Assembly (NCBI GenBank): GCA_018398805.1
Contig: JAGFBZ010000725.1
Location: 682,001-746,000, forward strand
Length of the DNA stretch: 64,000 nt
DNA from: Hirundichthys speculiger
Taxonomy: Eukaryota; Chordata; Actinopteri; Beloniformes; Exocoetidae
Direction: 5' to 3'
Shown here: piece by piece, positions 38,601 to 50,600 of the stretch
How positions within the stretch are numbered: position 1 is the first letter of the stretch
Layout of the letters: every line of letters starts with the position of its first letter
Program-made: the position numbers and the translations under genes
The notes under the pieces: model-generated
Database searches by the model: none
What the model was told of the DNA's origin: nothing
What the model saw: only the letters and a program-made list of their open reading frames with translations

Positions 38601-41600
38601 GAGAGGACTGTCCACGTGCTGCTGAATTTTCTGTCCGGCTCTGCTAAGTTGGCCATCTGGCTGACGAGAAGGAACCAGGACCGGGATGCTGGATGCAGGG
38701 ACCCAGTCCTGGTCCTGAGGGGACTGCTCAGGGCCAGGCTGCATGTTGAACATGCTTATTATCGCATGATGGACGATGTGCAGACTTTGGGCTTTTTGGG
38801 CTGTGTGGGGGGGGGGTTGTGTTCTGTGGGGGTGGATGAAGAGTTGATTTTGACTTTTTGATGTGTGTTGTGTGATGTTCTTTTTTTTTTTTGTTATTAA
38901 ACTTTTTATTTATTTTAAGACAAAAAAAAAAAAAAAGAAAAAAACAGCACATACATGTATAGAGAGCCATCATCAAAGCTTCCGCAGAAAGAAAACTGGT
39001 CAAAAATAAACTAGGAAAAAATAAAATGAAAAAGGAGAAGAAAATGAAAACTGATAAGTACAATAATAATCCCATTATTAATAAGCTTATCTTCTCCATA
39101 TTCACCCTTCTTTGTCCATGTTTTCCTTCCTGAACAATAGTTTATTTTGGGATAATAATAGAAACAACAGTAATTGAGGTAATAATAATAGCAAATAAGG
39201 TATAGATAGCTCACTGCACACATGTATAGCACTAACTAATAATAGTGTAATTACTACAACATAAACAGAACCAGGTGAGTGGAGTCAAAAGAAAAGAAAG
39301 GGACTGGGGGGGGGGGGGGGGGAGGAGGATATCACATTAACCTTGCCTTTCCATTGCTAAATAGTTGGTCCAAACTTTCCAGTAACTTTCAAACTTATCT
39401 TGTTCCAACTTCAAAATAAATGTTAGCTTCTCCATTATGTAAATGTCCTTGACCACCTTAATCCAATCACCTACTGAAGGGGAGTCTTTTGTCAACCATT
39501 TCCTTGTGATTGCTTTTGTACTTGCTAGTAGTAAAATATTATAAATATATTTGTTTTCAGGTCCCTTGACAGTATCCGGTCTTAGTCCCAGACATAAGGT
39601 CTCAAATCCTGGTGGGATCACTATCTTCATTATTTTCTCTATGTTCAGTTTGATTTCTACCCAATATTTTGAGATGACCGGGCAATCCCAAAACACATGG
39701 AGATGTGTTGCCTTACTCTCACCACAGGATCTCCAGCAAGATGTATTTCCTCCCAGAGAAGTCCTTTGTGCTTGAACTCTGAAAAACCTAATTACATTTT
39801 TCCACCCAAATTCTCTCCAAGACAGAGAGGATGTACTCTTCCACTGTTGTAAAGTTATTTTTTCCCATGTTTCCATCTGTATCGTGGTATTACTCTCCTT
39901 CTCCCATCTCTCCTTTATATATGCAGTATCCCCTCCTTCAAGTTCTCGCAACACTTTATACATCTTTGAAATGTTTCCACATCCAGGGTCTGACCTGTAG
40001 CTGAGTAAAAATATCTTCACTAGCCCCAAATTGGTTTGTAATTCTTCCTTTTTCATTTTTTTCTCCAGGTAATGTCTGACTTGCAAAAATCTATAAAAAT
40101 CTTGGTTTGTCAGATTAAATAGAATTTTGAGATCCTGAAATTGTCGCAGTGTGCCCCCTTCGAAGAGGTCACTGTGTTTTATTAACCCTTGATCAGCCCA
40201 CTGTTTAAATCTTGCGTCCATCCTGTTTGATAAGAAATCTGAGTCGTATCCTATCCATCTTATAATCCAGTATGGTTGTTTGGCCTTGTTTTTAGTGATC
40301 ACCCTATGCCAAATCCTCACTGACATTTTAATCCATGGGTTTGTGTCTTTTAAGCAGGTAATCAAGCCACTATCTCCTATAATTGCCTGTAATGGAATAT
40401 CACTAGATATTTGACATTCTATGTCTTTCCACTTAGCATTATAGGAAGGGTTGCGAATGTTAACCAAAGTTTTTATCTGCACTGCTTGGTGATAATTTTT
40501 AAGATTTGGGAGAGCAAGGCCTCCTTTATCTCTTGATAATTGGAGAGACTTATAGCGAATTCTTGGCCTCTTACCCTGCCAAATAAAACGAGATATTAAT
40601 TTGTCTAATTCTTGAAATTTTCCCCTTGGAAGTTCAACTGGTATGTTTTGGAACAGATATAATAACCTGGGTAGCAAGTTCATTTTTATTGCTTCCACCC
40701 TCTGTCCTAGTCCTAGAAAAGGAACTAGATTCCACCTGGACAAGTCAGATTTAATTTTGGAAATAAGTGAATCATAATTGTCTGATATAATCATATTCAG
40801 GTGTTTTGGAATATTCACACCTAGATATTTGATTGACTTTGATTCCCAATTGACTTTAAATTCGTCTCTGATGGATTGGCTAGGTGAATAATTAAATGTC
40901 AAAATTTGGGATTTGTGAGTGTTTAGTTTGTAACCTGATAATAAACCATATTCCTTCAGGGTTGAGAGCAATTCTGGAAGGGAGGAGGATGGGTGCCCCA
41001 AGTATATCAAAATATCATCAGCAAACAGGGCAATATTGTGTTCTTCTTGCGACACCATGATCCCCTTTATCTTCTTGATTGATTTATAGTACAAGGCTTG
41101 TATTATTTTAACAAAATCATCATGGAACTGGAATCTCTCTAGAGTCTTGTATAAAAATGACCAATCAACAGAGTCGAAAGCCTTCTCTGCATCTAGCCCT
41201 AACAAGACAGCCTCTAATTTATCCTTATTTATATGATTAATTATATGTAATGTTCTCCTGACATTGTCCTGTGTTTGCCTCTGTTTAATGAACCCTGTTT
41301 GGTCCAACTGTATAATATCTGGAAGTATTATTTCTAAACGTTTTGCTAGAATTGATGTGAAGAGTTTATAATCCTGGTTCAACAGACTAATTGGTTGGTA
41401 TTTAGAACAATCTGTCTTATCTTTTCCATCTTTTGGTATTACAGTGATGATCGCTTCCCTCCAGGATGGCGGAATCTCTCCTTTTTTAATCACCCAATTG
41501 AATGTTCTCAGTAACAATGGTGATAGTAAGTCACTGAAAGTCTTGTACCACTCCGCTGTAAACCCATCGAAACCTGGGGACTTATTAGGTTCGAGTCTAG

Positions 41601-44600
41601 AGATTGCCTTTTGGAATGTTGTGTGATGTTCTTATGGTGAAATAGGTGAATAAAGGGCTTTTTGAAACCGAAAACCTTAGCTCTCCACTTCAGCTCTCCA
41701 CCTTAGCTCTCCACCTTAGCTCTCCACCTTAGCTCACTTCAGCTCTCCACCTCAGCTCTCCACCTCAGCTCTCCACCTCAGCTCTCCACCTCAGCTCTCC
41801 ACCATAGCTCTCCACCATAGCTCTCCACCTCAGCTCTCCACCTCAGCTCTCCACCTCAGCTCTCCACCTCAGCTCTCCACCTCAGCTCTCCACCTCAGCT
41901 CTCCACCTCAGCTCTCCACCTCAGCTCTCCACCTCAGCTCTCCACCTTAGCTCTACACCTTAGCTCTCTACCTTAGCTCTCTACCTTAGCTGTCCACCAG
42001 AGCTCATCAGAGCTCCAGTTCTGGAACGTTCCCTGCTCTACTCTACAACCAGTCCTCTCCAGTCTTCTCTCACTGTCTCTTACTGATTCTGGACACTTGT
42101 GTCTTTGTTCCCCAGGTGAAGATCTGCGACATGCAGATGAGGGGAACACCTCGGGACCTCTTACCCGGTGACCCGGTCTGCAGCCCCATGGCCACGGTGC
42201 TGGCCGAGGCCACCACCCAGCTGATCCGCATCCTGCACCGCACCGACCACTGGACTCACCGCATCAACAAGACCATGATCGAACGGCTCCACAAGATCAA
42301 GCCGTGCTTCAGAGAGCTGGTGGGGGCCGGCGGCGGCGGGGGCCAGAGGCTGAAGAAGAGCCGCTCGGTCCAGAGCCGCGAGGAGCATGACGCCCAGAGG
42401 GAGAGCCAGGACACGCCCCCCAGGACGGAGGAGGAGAAGGGGCGCCACGGGCGGCAGCACGGACTGGGCGAGCTGTCGGAGCACAGCCTGAGGACACTCT
42501 GCACGGACGTGTGGCCCGTCCTGGCCGTGATCGGGGGGACGGACGCCGGGCTGCGGGTGGGCGGCAGGTGCGTCCACAAGCAGACCGGGAGGCACGCCAC
42601 CCTGCTGGGCGTGGTGAAGGAAGGCAGCACCTCGGCGAAAGTGCAGTGGGATGAAGCCGAGATCACCATCAGGTAGATGGAGACTTTCATGTGTTTCACT
42701 GTCTGGTCCGTCAGAAAGATAAGAAACAGGTGCAGAGGTAGAGGAAGGAGGCAGGAGGTCAGACAGCAGCATCAGACAAGGACTGACGTGGTAACGATGA
42801 GACTGACGTGGTTACGATGAGTCTCCGTGGTAACGATGAGTCTCCATGGTAACGGAGAGACGGATGTGGAGCCTCAGTGAGACGAGACCAGGTGGGACAG
42901 ATGAGACAGATGGAGGTTCAGGATAGGACAGGGCAAGATGAAAAGGAGAAGTAATGAATAAAGAAAATGAGAGAGAGACAGTGAGAAACAGTCAGAGAGG
43001 TTGAAGTGACAGCAGCTTTGAAGAGGATGAAGAGTGGACAGGCAGCGTGTCCTGATGATGCTGGTGGAGGTCTGGAGGTGGGGGTGGTGGGGGGGGGTGG
43101 TGGAGGTTTTCTGTTTGTTTTTCTTCTTTTTACCAGATAACTGGACATCATCTTGAGAGGGAAGAGGGGCTCTGGTGACACTTTTCTAGATTCAGGGTGA
43201 TGTGAGGAGCATTGACAGAATCTTGACAGAAAACACTTCCTTGCTGATTTTTGGACATGAAGACTGATTTTCATGTAGATTTTGAGGCTTTTTATCTGGT
43301 CTGAAGTTCAGTGTAGCAGAAGGAGCAGCACAGCTGGAACATCAGCCTGACAGCTACAGGAGAGGGTTTCTGCATGTGGATTAAAGCGGAGGATGGGAGT
43401 TAGGGAGGTAGGGTGGAAGGAGTTGGGGGTTTAGGGTGGAAGGAGTTATGAGTTAGGGTGGTAGGTTTTATTTTATTAATTTTTTTATTTAACCTTTATT
43501 TAACCAGGTTAGTCCCGTTGAGATTAAGAATCTCTTTTTCAAGGGAGACCTGGCCAAGACGGGCAGCAGCAGCAAAACACAAAGTTGCAGACAAAGACAT
43601 ACAAGGAAACAAAGTACAATATACAAGCAGTAAAATTTGCATGAAATAAAACTATAAGGGGGGATCCTACCCGAGAGTACAACTCACAGTGATGAGTCAG
43701 TGGTTTACAATTGGTAATGAACCTTAGGGACGCATGGTAGGCTGTATCAACCATATGGAGACATTGAGCAGAGGCATGCATGTACAAGAGATCACCATAA
43801 TCTAACACAGGTAAAAAAGTTGCAGCAACTAGCTGCTTTTTTGCATAAAAAGAAAAACACAACTTATTCCGAAAATAAAAACCCAGTTTTAGCCTCAGTT
43901 TCTTCACCAGGTTCAGCACGTAAGGGTTTAAAATTTAGAGAATCGTCAATCAAGATACCCAGGTACTTGTATGAGTCAACAACTTCTATCTCCTTCCCAT
44001 CAACTGTGACCACTACAGGTACATTTTGTAACCTAGCTTTTGAGGTGGTAAATAACATAAGCTTCGTCTTATCTGCATTTAAAACAACTTTCAGATCATG
44101 CAGTTTATCCTGAACAACCACAAAGCATTTTGCAAGTGCTCAGCAGCCAGTGAAAGAGATGCTGCACAGCAGTATAAAACAGTGTCATCAGCATAGAAAT
44201 GGAACGTAGCATTTGACACATTTTGACCCAGATTATTCACATAAATAGTGAACAAGAGTGGACCTAACACAAAGCCTTGTGGTACACCTTTATGGATCGA
44301 TACAACATCTGAGCATAGACCATCATACCTAATGAACTGAGACCGATTACTAAGATAGTTTGCAAACCAAGAAACTGCTTCTTCTGAGAGACCTGAGTTC
44401 AGAAGTCTAAGTTTTAAAACATCATGGTCGACTGTGTCGAAAGCTTTGGACAAGTCAAGAAAAAGTGCTGCACAATGTTGCTTCTTATCAAGACCTACAG
44501 AAATGTCATTAACCACCTTCAGTGCAGCCGTAATAGTGCTATGCTTTTTTCTAAAACCTGATTGATATGTTTATAAAAATATCATTGGTGTATAAAAACT

Positions 44601-47600
44601 CCTTTAGCTGAGCACTCACAAGAGATTCAAGAATTTTACCAATACTGACAAATTAGATATTGGCCTGTAGTTGTTTAAAATACTTGGGTCTCCCCCTTTC
44701 AATAAAGGGAGGACAAAGGCAGATTTCCATAATCTTGGAATTTTAGTCAGCAAAGTCAAGTTAAAAAGTAGGGCTGTCAAAGTTAACGCGTGATTAACGC
44801 AAAATAATTTTAACGCAACTAATTTTTTAAAGCGCGATTAACGCGAGCCTTAGCCTGGCTGTTGATGTACAATAGTAGAGAGGAGAGTAGGTTTAATAAG
44901 CCTCGGGCCCCTCCGTAGTTGTAGTCCTGTAGTCCTCCGTAGTCCTGTCAAAACAGGAAGCCATGCACTGATGTCGACGGCCATGCCACAGACAGACAGA
45001 CAGATATAAACAAACGTCCGTGAAAAGTAGCTGGGATAAAAATGGATACAAAAGATACTATTTTGAATGGTAAGTTTAGCTTCAAAACCTTCCCTGATGG
45101 CTAACTCCACAAGATAAATGTTGTTTTTGTTTACTGTCGATGTGAATTTAGTTACCACCAGAGTCTGACTACTGAAATATCACTTGTCGGCTAATGAGAG
45201 CGCTGATGCAGAGAGCCCCCCCCCCCCCCCCCCCCCCCCTTTGAAGCAAACCACGAAAATATTTTGTATGAAAAACATAAGAGAAAATATTGAGTATATA
45301 CTATATAATGGATTTGGCATTGTAGCAATAAATAAACATGCATTTGTTTTGCAGAAGGCAAGGCAACTTTATTTGTAGAGCACAATTCGTACACAGGGCA
45401 ATTCAAAGTGCTTTACAGATGCATAAAATCACAAGAAGGCAAATAGAATCATTCCATACAAGCATAAAAATAATCAATAATAAATAAAAATTAATTAACA
45501 AAAAAGATTAATTAATTAAATTAAAAATGAAGAGTGCAGATAAAATCCTTCCAGTCATCATCTTCACATCTAAACAGAACTGTTTTCAGTCTGGATCTGA
45601 ACATTGTCAGAGTTCAGGTCTGTCTCACATCTTCTGGAAGATGTGAGATTTTAGGAGCATAAAACTGAAATGCAGCTTCACCTTGTTTAGTCCTGACTCT
45701 GGACACCAGCAGCAGACCACTACCTGAGGTTCTCAGAGTCCAGGTTGGTTCATATGGATCTAACATGTCAGAGATGGACTTTGGGGCCATGAAGAGACTT
45801 GAATACAAGTAGAGATGTTTTAAAGTCTATTCTCTGAGTGACAGGAAGCCAGAGACCTCAGGACTGGACTAATATGGTCATATTTCCTGGTTCTAGTCAG
45901 GACTCGTATTAATAAGAGTAATACAACTTGAAAAAGATCTGTATAAGGTAGATTTAGAACAGATAAAAATATGCGATTAATTTGCGATTAATCATGATTA
46001 ACTATTGACAGTCATGCGATTAATCTGATTAATTATTTTGAGAAATTGACAGCCCTATTAAAAAGATATGTAAGAGGCTCAGCTACAAAATCAGCTGCCA
46101 ATTTCAAGAAATGAGGATCAATCAAATCAGGTCCTGAAGGTTTTCTCTGGTCTGGTTCTTTCAGAACCCTACAAACTGCCTGAGCAGAGAAGGGCACAAA
46201 GATAAAAGACTGACCAACACAGACAGATGCATCAGTACTGGGTTTCACAGACACACTGGAAGCAGAGTCAAACAGGGAGCCAGCAGCAGCAAAATGCTCA
46301 TTAAAACTGTTCAAAATTTCCATTTTGTCATGAATAGCAACCAAATCCTTCATAACAAAGTTAGGCACTGTTAGGGAATGATTGCTGACAGAAAAGGACT
46401 TTATAGCCTTCCAAAATTTATTTGGATCATTTAAATTTTTTGTGGTGACAGACAAATAATATTCCGATTTTGCTTTCTTGATAAGAGGTTGTTAGGAGTT
46501 GGGGGGTTAGGCTGGTAGGAGTTAGGGTGGTATTGTGGAAGGAGTTAGGGGTTAGGGTGGTAGGAGTTAGGGTGGAAGGAGTTAGGGTGGTAGTGTGGAA
46601 GGAGTTAGGGGTTAGGGTGGTAGGAGTTAGGGTGGAAGGAGTCAGGGTGGTAGTGTGGAAGTAGTTAGGGGTTAGGGTGGTAGGAGTTAGGGTGGAAGGA
46701 GTTAGGGTGGTAGTGTGGAAGGAGTTAGGGGTTAGGGTGGTAGGAGTTAGGGTGGAAGGAGTCAGGGTGGTAGTGTGGAAGGAGTTAGGGGTTAGGGTGG
46801 TAGGAGTTAGGGTGGAAGGAGTTAGGGTGGTAGTGTGGAAGGAGTTAGGGGTTAGGGTGGTAGGGGAGAACAGGGGGTGTCTGCTGGTCTCAGTCCTGTC
46901 CTGCTCTCTGGAGGAAGATGTCTCTCTGGACCGTCTTCTCTCCGGGTCTCCAAGTGCAGGTAAAGCTGGGTGGAACCAGGACCAGCTGGATGATGAAATG
47001 AGTCGAAGGGATGATTGAGATTCAGGGCTGAACAACATCAGGAGAACATGTGACCTCCATCACCTGCTGAGGAGGTGGTCCAGTTCCTCTGGGAGGAGCT
47101 AATGACCTGTTAAAGTGATTACTGCTCGTTAACAGACATACACGACACTGCAGGTGTTTGAGCCCAGAGAGAAAGGAACGCTCAGTTACCTCTCATCTAT
47201 GATGTCATCTTTATAATAACAGGATATGACATCATACAACACCAGTACTACGTTAGTAACATTATTAACGTTTAAAGCCCAGAGCTCCTGGGTCACCAGG
47301 TCTCTGGTCTCCAGACCTGGATGTTCATGTCACCTGGACTCGTTCCCATCTTTGTGGGGTTAGGGTTTAGGGGGGTTAGGGGGGTTAGGAGGGTTAGATC
47401 TCTGAATGTTTCCTATGACCTGCTGCATCACCTTCTTCATTTCCTTGTTTCCTGGCTGCGACGTCTCCTCTCCCTCAGCTGTTATGGATCGGTTCTTCTG
47501 CATCGTGATGGATCCATCTCTCCTCCTTGATTGTGTCACTCCCACACATCGCATCTTTTTAGTTGCCTTGCATGTTGTGTCCTTTCTCTCCTGCCCTTTC

Positions 47601-50600
47601 CCTCACTTTGTGTTTCCTTCCCTTGTCTCCTTTCACTCTCCACTTCCTTCTATTAAAGCTTCCCAACTTTCTGGTCGCCTAGTGACACTCCGTTGTATAA
47701 CCTGGAGCCCTGCGAGCCGCTGCCCTTTGACGTCGGCCGTTTCCGAGGCCTCACCGCCTCGCTGCTGCTGGACCTCACCTACCTGACCAGCATCCACGAG
47801 GAGGCCGCCGCCAAGCTCGGCGCCCGCCGCCACGAGAAGAAGCACCGCAACGCGGCCTCGACGGGTCACGAGCCGACCGGCGGTGAGGAGAAGGCGGACG
47901 GCGAGGGCCACCGCCCCGACCAGAAGGAGCACCCGGGAGCGTCGCCTGGAGCCACTCCGGCCGCCCCCGTCTCTGACCTGCGGGTGTCACACAGCCTGGA
48001 CGAGGTGAAGGCTCACGCCGCGCCCAACTCCAAGTCAGAGAATGAGATCTCGTCGGTCGCCGGCGGAAATGAGAGCCTTTTCACAGCGGCTCCTCACACC
48101 GCCGCCGCCGAGGGGAGCAAGAAGAAGGGTCACGAGCACGGCTCCCGCAGCCACGAGGCCTCATCCGTCGCCACCCAGTCGGAGATCCACGCCGTGCAGC
48201 TGTCCTTCCTCTACCTGGGAGCCATGAAGGCCCTCAGCGCTCTGCTGAGCTGCAGCAAGTACGCCGAGATGCTCCTCATACCAAAGGTACTGCAGCCGAG
48301 ACCCCCAGCAGGGTCGGGTCCTCTAAGATACTGGTCCTGGACTTCCTCATGCCTTAATGGTAAAGCCTCAGCATGAAGGTCGTGACCTTAGCAGATCAGA
48401 CACTCACAGGAATGTCCTTTACCTATAATCATATATAATATAGTACTACTACTTTTATTTATTCATTTGGCTGTAAAAACAGTTTTGTTTCTGTTTCCAC
48501 CAGCAGGGGTTCACGGTGGTGTCAGGTCATCAGGGTTAGGGTTAGGTAAACGCTGGGATCACCTGTCTATATGGACAGGTGGAGGTCAACGCTGGGATGA
48601 CGTCTATATAGACAGGTGGAGGTCAACGCTGGGATGACGTCTATATAGACAGGTGGAGGTCAACGCTGGGAGGACATCTATAAAGACAGGTGGAGGTCAA
48701 CGCTGGGATGACATCTATATAGACAGGTGGAGGTCAACGCTGGGATGACGTCTATATAGACAGGTGGAGGTCAACGCTGGGATGACGTCTATATAGACGG
48801 GTGGAGGTCAACGCTGGGATGACGTCTATATAGACAGGTGGAGGTCAACGCTGGGATGACGTCTATATAGACAGGTGGAGGTCAACGCTGGGATGACGTC
48901 TATATAGACAGGTGGAGGTCAACGCTGGGATGACGTCTATATAGACAGGTGGAGGTCAACGCTGGGATGACGTCTATATAGACAGGTGGAGGTCAACGCT
49001 GGTATGAAGTCTATATAGACGGGTGGAGGTCAACGCTGGGATGACGTCTATATAGACGGGTGGAGGTCAACGCTGGGATGACGTCTATATAGACGGTGGA
49101 GGTCAACGCTGGGATGACGTCTATATAGACGGGTGGAGGTCAACGCTGGGATGACGTCTATATAGTAGGGTGGAGGTCAACGCTGGGATGACGTCTATAT
49201 AGACAGGTGGAGGTCAATGCTGGGATGACATCTATATAGACAGGTGGAGGTCAACGCTGGTATGAAGTCTATATAGACGGGTGGAGGTCAACGCTGGGAT
49301 GACGTTATATAGACAGGTGGAGGTCAACGCTGGGATGACGTCTATATAGAAAGGGTGGAGGTCAACGCTGGGATGACGTCTATATAGACAGGTGGAGGTC
49401 AACGCTGGGATGACGTCTATATAGACAGGTGGAGGTCAACGCTGGGATGACGTCTATATAGACAGGTGGAGGTCAACGCTGGGATGACGTCTATATAGAC
49501 AGGTGGAGGTCAACGCTGGGATGACGTCTATATAGACAGGTGGAGGTCAACGCTGGGATGACGTCTATATAGACAGGTGGAGGTCAACGCTGGGATGACG
49601 TCTATATAGACAGGTGGAGGTCAACGCTGGGATGACGTCTATATAGACAGGTGGAGGTCAACGCTGGTATGAAGTCTATATAGACGGGTGGAGGTCAACG
49701 CTGGGATGACGTTTATATAGACGGGTGGAGGTCAACGCTGGGATGACGTCTATATAGACGGGTGGAGGTCAACGCTGGGATGACGTCTATATAGACGGGT
49801 GGAGGTCAACGCTGGGATGACGTCTATATAGACGGGTGGAGGTCAACGCTGGGATGACGTCTATATAGACGGGTGGAGGTTAACGCCGGGATGACGTTTA
49901 TATAGACAGCTGGACGTTAACGCCGGGATGACGTCTATATAGACAGGTGGAGGTTAACGCTGGGATGACGTCTATATAGACAGGTGGAGGTTAACGCCGG
50001 GATGACGTCTATATAGACAGGTGGAGGTCATCGCTGGGATGACGTCTATATAGACAGGTGGAGGTCATCGCTGGGATGGTCAGAGGGTGGAGCTGCAGGT
50101 TAGTATGTAGCTCTGGAAACTCTGGACTGAAAAGTATACAGAAGTAAGAGGAAAGGAGGGGAGAGTAGAGGGGTGAGGACACCACTCAGCAGATCATGTT
50201 GGGGTCCCCCTGCAGCGTAGGCCTATAGCAGCATAACTTTGACAAAGCTTTGATTAAGACGAGCTACTCTAGTCTTAGCTCCTAAAGCTATGGCTATAAC
50301 TATTAGCCCCTACACACTATAGTTTAGACTAACTGTAGGCTTTACTGAACAGAAATGTTTTCAGTTTAGTTTTAAAGGTTGAGGTGGTTTCAGCCTCCTG
50401 AACCCAAACTGGTAGCTGGTTCCAGAATAAGGGTGTCTGATAGCAGAAGACTACAACAACCTGCTGTCTCCTGTGACATGCAGGTGTCACCGGAGGCTGC
50501 AGCCAATGGCCACAACGCCGACCTGAACGCCAGCAGCAGCTCTGGCGCCACGGCCGCCTCGCCGGTGTGTCAGGAGGAGGCGGAGATGAGGGCGGCGCTG

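Larger units (their letters stand above)
37266..41676 (+). mobile_element. Tx1-like LINE (5'-truncated), interrupted by an L1
   Basis: The plus strand encodes the C-terminal part of a Tx1-clade LINE ORF2. First comes [20 protein letters not shown] and [15 protein letters not shown]. After one frameshift near 37490, a 440-codon frame (37536-38861) includes [38 protein letters not shown] and [20 protein letters not shown]. That last segment is the C-terminal zinc-knuckle-like domain. The 3' tail (tgaataaagggctttttgaa) lies after the inserted L1, at 41617-41676. Flanking ttagctct occurs on both sides but is also array sequence. Confidence 0.85.
43467..46494 (-). mobile_element. L2-like LINE, 5'-truncated, frameshifted, with nested hAT
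   Basis: Minus-strand frames in order: [19 protein letters not shown] and [20 protein letters not shown] (46033-46455); then, after the hAT insertion, [40 protein letters not shown] and [13 protein letters not shown] (44091-44516); then [19 protein letters not shown] and [18 protein letters not shown] (43864-44121); then [19 protein letters not shown] (43539-43919). This is a Jockey-superfamily reverse transcriptase with PQG and YADD boxes. The left end tttatttaaccaggttagtc is a typical fish LINE 3' end. Confidence 0.85.

Noticed and set aside
42161..42772. 203-codon minus-strand frame opposite exon 27
   Set aside because: Antisense shadow of a GC-rich coding exon.
46427..47038. 203-codon Thr/Pro-rich minus-strand frame
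   Set aside because: Translation of the 60-bp minisatellite.
47356..47396. Telomere-like ggggttagg repeats
   Set aside because: Short and irregular, not TTAGGG arrays; more likely a G-rich intron minisatellite related to the nearby 60-bp repeat.
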